From contig CAMOZS010000019.1 of NCBI GenBank assembly GCA_946631075.1, positions 1 to 16,795 on the forward strand: a DNA stretch of 16,795 bases, in the 5' to 3' direction. The notes beneath the pieces are model-generated. The model was not told where the DNA came from. It searched no databases and worked only from the letters and a program-made list of their open reading frames with translations. The stretch comes from an uncultured Bacillota bacterium. GTDB lineage: Bacteria > Bacillota > Clostridia > Peptostreptococcales > Anaerovoracaceae. Position 1 is the stretch's first letter. The number at the start of each line of letters is the position of its first letter. A program made the position numbers and the translations under genes. This document shows positions 14,436-16,795 of this stretch, in pieces.

Positions 14436-15029
14436 ATGGCAAGAATCAAAGTCCCAAGGTTAGAAACGCAAAGGCTGGTCCTGCGCGGCTGGAAACGCCA
14501 CGACGCGGGAGCGCTCTACGAGTACGCGAAGAATCCCAACGTCGGCCCAAACGCCGGCTGGAAGCCCCACGCGGATGTGCGGGAATCCAGGATGATCATC
14601 ACCCAGATGTTTCAGCAGAATACCACCTGGGCGATCACGGTCAAGCCGGGCTGCGGCCTGGACGGGCCCGCCGATGTCCCCATCGGGAGCATCGGATTCG
14701 AGCCGGACGCCTACCGGCCCAACATCAACAGCAGGGAGATGGGCTATTCCCTGAACCAGGACTACTGGGGACAGGGCGTGATGACGGAAGCGGCCCGCCG
14801 CCTGCTGCGGTACGGTTTCGAGGAGCTGAGCCTGGCATCGGTGATGATCCGCACAGGAGAATCCAACCAGCGGAGCCAGCGGGTCATCGAGAAGTGCGGC
14901 TTCCATTATGAAGGGACCCTGCGGCAGTGTTACCGGATGTACAACAACGAGATCCGTGACAGCCGGGTCTACTCTATGCTGCGGGAGGAATACGAGGAGC
15001 TGTCCAGCCTTTGGATGACTTCCACTTGA
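14436..15029 (+). CDS. GNAT acetyltransferase, RimJ/RimL type
   Basis: This 197-residue protein has the layout of RimJ/RimL-like N-acetyltransferases: the opening LETQRLVLRGWKRHDAGALYEY (9-30), a central strand PIGSIGF, the acetyl-CoA loop YWGQGVMTEAARRLLRYGF (110-128) with Gln-x-Gly spacing, and ESNQRSQRVIEKCGFHYEG (142-160). It probably moves an acetyl group from acetyl-CoA to an amine, but the target (protein N-terminus, small molecule or antibiotic) cannot be predicted. AGGTG lies 9 nt before the ATG, 15 nt after the LtaS-like gene. Its TGA stop (15027-15029) is overlapped by the -35 box of the tadA promoter. A cysteine and glycine loop (PGCGLDGP, 71-78) sits between the first strands. 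Confidence 0.9.
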   Translation: MARIKVPRLETQRLVLRGWKRHDAGALYEYAKNPNVGPNAGWKPHADVRESRMIITQMFQQNTTWAITVKPGCGLDGPADVPIGSIGFEPDAYRPNINSREMGYSLNQDYWGQGVMTEAARRLLRYGFEELSLASVMIRTGESNQRSQRVIEKCGFHYEGTLRQCYRMYNNEIRDSRVYSMLREEYEELSSLWMTST

Positions 15030-15054
15030 ACCGTCAGAGGAACTGTGATAGAAT
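15026..15054 (+). promoter_or_regulatory. Promoter of tadA, close enough for a near-leaderless mRNA
   Basis: TTGAAC (15026-15031) and TAGAAT (15049-15054) are 17 nt apart, with TGA just before the -10 as an extended element. The start would fall at about 15061-15062, only 3-4 nt before tadA ATG 15065. No Shine-Dalgarno sequence lies in the usual window, consistent with a leaderless message. Confidence 0.6.
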
Positions 15055-15064
15055 CTTTAAGTCT

Positions 15065-15544
15065 ATGAACAAATACATGGAAGAGGCCCTGGAAGAGGCG
15101 AAAAAGGCGGCTGCGATGGGGGAGATCCCGGTCGGAGCTGTTGTTGTGAAGGACGGGCAGATCATCGGGCGGGGGCATAACCGCACGGAAACCGACAGGG
15201 ATCCGACGGCTCACGCGGAGATGATCGCGATCCGGCAGGCCGCGAGGACCCTGGGGGGCTGGAGGCTTCCCGGCTGCAGTCTGTATGTGACGCTGGAGCC
15301 CTGCAGCATGTGCGCGGGGGCGATCGTCTGGTCCAGGATCGAGCGGCTGGTGATCGGAACCATGGATCCCAAGGGCGGAGCCTGCGGGTCGGTCTTCAAT
15401 ATCGTACAGGAGCCGCGGCTGAACCACCATGTGGACATAGAGACCGGATGCATGCAGGAGGCGTGCGCGGATCTGATGAAAGGGTTTTTCAGGGATCTGA
15501 GAAACAAGAAGAAAAAAAACAAACCGGAGGATGGACAGGAATGA
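15065..15544 (+). CDS. tadA: tRNA adenosine deaminase TadA
   Basis: TadA converts adenosine 34 of tRNA-Arg(ACG) to inosine so that one tRNA reads CGU, CGC and CGA. The 159-residue protein shows the cytidine-deaminase zinc site: HAE with His50 and Glu52 (TAHAEMIAIRQAA) and PCSMCAGAI with Cys80 and Cys83. The opening MNKYMEEALEEAKKAAAMGEIPVGAVVV is the usual TadA N-terminus and fixes the start at 15065; an upstream in-frame TTG at 15011 would add 18 residues with no family support. No usable ribosome binding site precedes the ATG. The C-terminus is very lysine-rich (RNKKKKNKPEDG) and is coded through a run of A residues near 15511-15519. The stop overlaps the next start by 4 nt (ATGA). Confidence 0.95.
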   Translation: MNKYMEEALEEAKKAAAMGEIPVGAVVVKDGQIIGRGHNRTETDRDPTAHAEMIAIRQAARTLGGWRLPGCSLYVTLEPCSMCAGAIVWSRIERLVIGTMDPKGGACGSVFNIVQEPRLNHHVDIETGCMQEACADLMKGFFRDLRNKKKKNKPEDGQE

Positions 15545-16482
15545 AAAGAATAAGTGCATTGTTATGCGCGATGATCCTAACGATATGTATGGCGGCGCCG
15601 GCATGCTTCGCGGCCAAGACCGACGCGGCGCAGACCGATACCGCTCAGGTGACGGAGCCCGGCTTCGAGCTGCGGACCTCTTCTCCTGAGGACGGAGCGA
15701 CTGGAGTCGCGGTAGACAACTTCTCGGTGAAGATGTATTTCAGCAAGGAAATGCTCCCCAAGTCTGACGCGGTCCGCAAGGCCAATGAGAAGCAGTTCAC
15801 TCTCACGGACGCGGACGGAGAGCCGATCCCGGTCAAGGTCTATTACAGTGAGAAAGAGAAGAAGCGGGGCCTGATGATGGTCGCCGCCGACTACAGCAAC
15901 AACAACGAGAAGGATGTTCAGATCAAGGGCGCTATGACCTACACCCTGACCATCGGTGACGGCCTGCAGGCAGCTGACGGGACCCGCTATAATACGACCA
16001 CCAAGCTGACCCTGAAGACCCTGAATCAGCAGCGTTCCATGATCGTCTACATGATCCTGATGTTCGCCATGATGGGCGGTATGGTATTCTTCACCATGCG
16101 CAGCACCAAGAAGGCTGCGGAGAAGGACAAGGAAGAGCACGCGACCAAGGGTGTGAATCCGTACAAGGAAGCCAAGAAGACCGGTAAGTCGGTCGACCAG
16201 ATCGTAGCCAAGAACGAGAAGCAGAGGGCCAAGAAGGAAGAAGCCGAACAGAAGAGAAAGGCCAAGGAAGCCGAGCTGGAGGCCAAGATCCTGGAAGAGA
16301 TGCGCAGAGAGAAGAACAAGCGCGTTGCCGGACCCAAGCCGATCAGCCAGGGCGGCGGAACCTATAAGGTACCGGTCAAAAAGAGCCAGGCGGAGGAGCC
16401 GAAGAAGTCCAATAAGGGGACCACGAACCCGAAGAACCAGTCGGGCAAGAAGAAGAACGCCGGCAAGAAAAAGAAGAAATAA
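15541..16482 (+). CDS. Single-pass membrane protein with an Ig-like ectodomain and a basic cytoplasmic tail
   Basis: The 313-residue product starts with a signal peptide (MKRISALLCAMILTICMAAPACFA, probable cleavage near residue 24). Residues about 45-160 look like one bacterial Ig-like (Big_5-type) domain: SSPEDGATGVAVDNFSVKMYFSKEM, then TYTLTIGDGLQAADGT. A membrane helix spans 167-186 (MIVYMILMFAMMGGMVFF). The last 125 residues are predicted cytoplasmic and dominated by Lys, Glu, Arg and Ala, with a helical stretch (AKKEEAEQKRKAKEAELEAK) and an end of almost pure lysine and glycine. No enzyme motif is present, and the function is unknown; an adhesive or scaffold role is only a guess. GGAGG lies 11 nt before the ATG and the start overlaps the tadA stop, so expression should be coupled. 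Topology is confident, the Ig call moderate. Confidence 0.85.
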   Translation: MKRISALLCAMILTICMAAPACFAAKTDAAQTDTAQVTEPGFELRTSSPEDGATGVAVDNFSVKMYFSKEMLPKSDAVRKANEKQFTLTDADGEPIPVKVYYSEKEKKRGLMMVAADYSNNNEKDVQIKGAMTYTLTIGDGLQAADGTRYNTTTKLTLKTLNQQRSMIVYMILMFAMMGGMVFFTMRSTKKAAEKDKEEHATKGVNPYKEAKKTGKSVDQIVAKNEKQRAKKEEAEQKRKAKEAELEAKILEEMRREKNKRVAGPKPISQGGGTYKVPVKKSQAEEPKKSNKGTTNPKNQSGKKKNAGKKKKK

Positions 16483-16491
16483 GAATTGAGG

Positions 16492-16519
16492 ATCGCAGGT
16501 GGGGAAACTCACCTGCGAT
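16492..16519 (+). terminator. 12-bp hairpin with GAAA tetraloop between the Ig-like gene and ispE
   Basis: ATCGCAGGTGGG (16492-16503) pairs with CTCACCTGCGAT (16508-16519), with one G-T wobble, around a GAAA loop at 16504-16507. Only TTTCGT follows, so the T tract is poor. It may be a weak terminator or attenuator, or an mRNA-stabilising stem rather than a full stop. Confidence 0.55.
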
Positions 16520-16542
16520 TTCGTAAGAAGGAGCGAATCAAG

Positions 16543-16795
16543 ATGAGGCAGACAGAACGCGTGGAGATCAGGGCCTACGCCAAGATCAACCTTTGCCTGG
16601 ACGTCAAGGGACTTCTCCCGGGGGGATTCCACGAGGTCCATATGATCATGCAGCAGATCCTGCTGCACGACGACGTGGCCATCCTCTGGGAAACCGGGCC
16701 GGAGGGTCAGGCGGACCGGTTTGGGCCGGAAGGCCAGGCGGACCGGCCCCATGATCAGGAGGGCTCCGGGGTCGGGATCTCTGTGGGGACCAACC
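16543..16795 (+). CDS. ispE: 4-diphosphocytidyl-2-C-methyl-D-erythritol kinase IspE, N-terminal part
   Basis: IspE is the ATP-dependent GHMP kinase of the MEP isoprenoid pathway. The first 84 codons are in the window; the rest is cut off by its end. The N-terminal signature is clear: AYAKINLCLDVKGLLPGGFHEVHMIMQQILLHDDV (11-45), matching the family pattern of AKINL, then a Gly-(Tyr/Phe)-His-Glu and Met-x-Gln. Directly after, where the family usually has a short strand pair, this protein carries a Gly/Asp/Glu-rich insertion with an eight-residue repeat (GPEGQADR, twice, 52-59 and 61-68). AAGGAG lies 9-10 nt before ATG 16543. It is 60 nt from the previous gene, with a strong hairpin between them, so it may be partly separately controlled. 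Confidence 0.9.
   Translation, partial: MRQTERVEIRAYAKINLCLDVKGLLPGGFHEVHMIMQQILLHDDVAILWETGPEGQADRFGPEGQADRPHDQEGSGVGISVGTN
16696..16746 (+). repeat. 24-bp direct repeat inside ispE
   Basis: Copies at 16696-16719 and 16723-16746 differ at two bases and are separated by TTT, so the period is 27 nt and the frame is kept. It doubles the peptide GPEGQADR within a surface-loop region of IspE. Confidence 0.85.

Noticed and set aside
15011..15064. TTG start for tadA adding 18 residues
   Set aside because: It lies within the GNAT coding sequence and the promoter, lacks a ribosome binding site, and the extra residues do not match TadA N-termini.
15511..15519. Run of A residues near the end of tadA as a programmed frameshift site
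   Set aside because: There is no downstream stem or alternative frame of value; the normal frame gives a full-length TadA with a coupled next gene.
1..16795. Search for tRNA genes, a 4.5S RNA near tadA, CRISPR arrays, insertion sequences or defence genes
   Set aside because: No cloverleaf, regular spaced repeat, transposase or toxin-like gene was visible; the gaps are short and accounted for by promoters, hairpins and ribosome binding sites.

Overview
This 16.8 kb window is a gene-dense, GC-rich piece of a Gram-positive (Firmicutes) chromosome, most likely from class Clostridia. The evidence is the rpsF-ssb-rpsR and gdpP-rplI-dnaB order, a DnaD-family protein beside dnaB, a zinc-type (C+) ribosomal protein S18, a lipoteichoic-acid-synthase-type enzyme and strong AGGAGG ribosome binding sites. 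I cannot name a genus. There are no tRNA, rRNA, CRISPR, phage, transposon or integration-site signs, and no gene-free stretch reaches 300 bases.

Left end (1-2519): an edge-truncated minus-strand gene for a membrane-anchored GH73-like glucosaminidase is divergent from an unrecognised exported-looking protein, which is followed after 7 nt by glycerate kinase. The 103-nt divergent gap holds two overlapping promoters whose -10 boxes touch.

Middle (2520-3776): a good promoter, a leader of about 97 nt with three hairpins, then rpsF-ssb-rpsR closed by an intrinsic terminator. This is the classic S6/SSB/S18 operon.

Right (3777-15029): a new promoter with an extended -10 starts a long, tightly packed run: gdpP (c-di-AMP phosphodiesterase, here without the usual membrane helices), rplI, dnaB (replicative helicase), a DnaD-type protein, an M23 peptidase, a DivIC/FtsB-like protein, rsmA, an LtaS-like enzyme and a GNAT acetyltransferase. 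Start and stop codons overlap or nearly touch through much of it. It mixes replication, ribosome maturation, c-di-AMP turnover and envelope/division functions, probably as one transcriptional unit.

Far right (15026-16795): a promoter overlapping the GNAT stop codon leads almost directly into tadA, which overlaps a gene for an Ig-like single-pass membrane protein. After a strong hairpin, ispE begins and runs off the window.

Most of the window is conserved core genome. The most unusual points are a DnaD protein whose C-terminus looks like the zinc-finger N-domain of a DnaC/DnaI helicase loader with no AAA+ ATPase behind it, a GdpP lacking its membrane anchor, an apparently near-leaderless tadA mRNA, and three nearby membrane proteins with very long, charged cytoplasmic segments.
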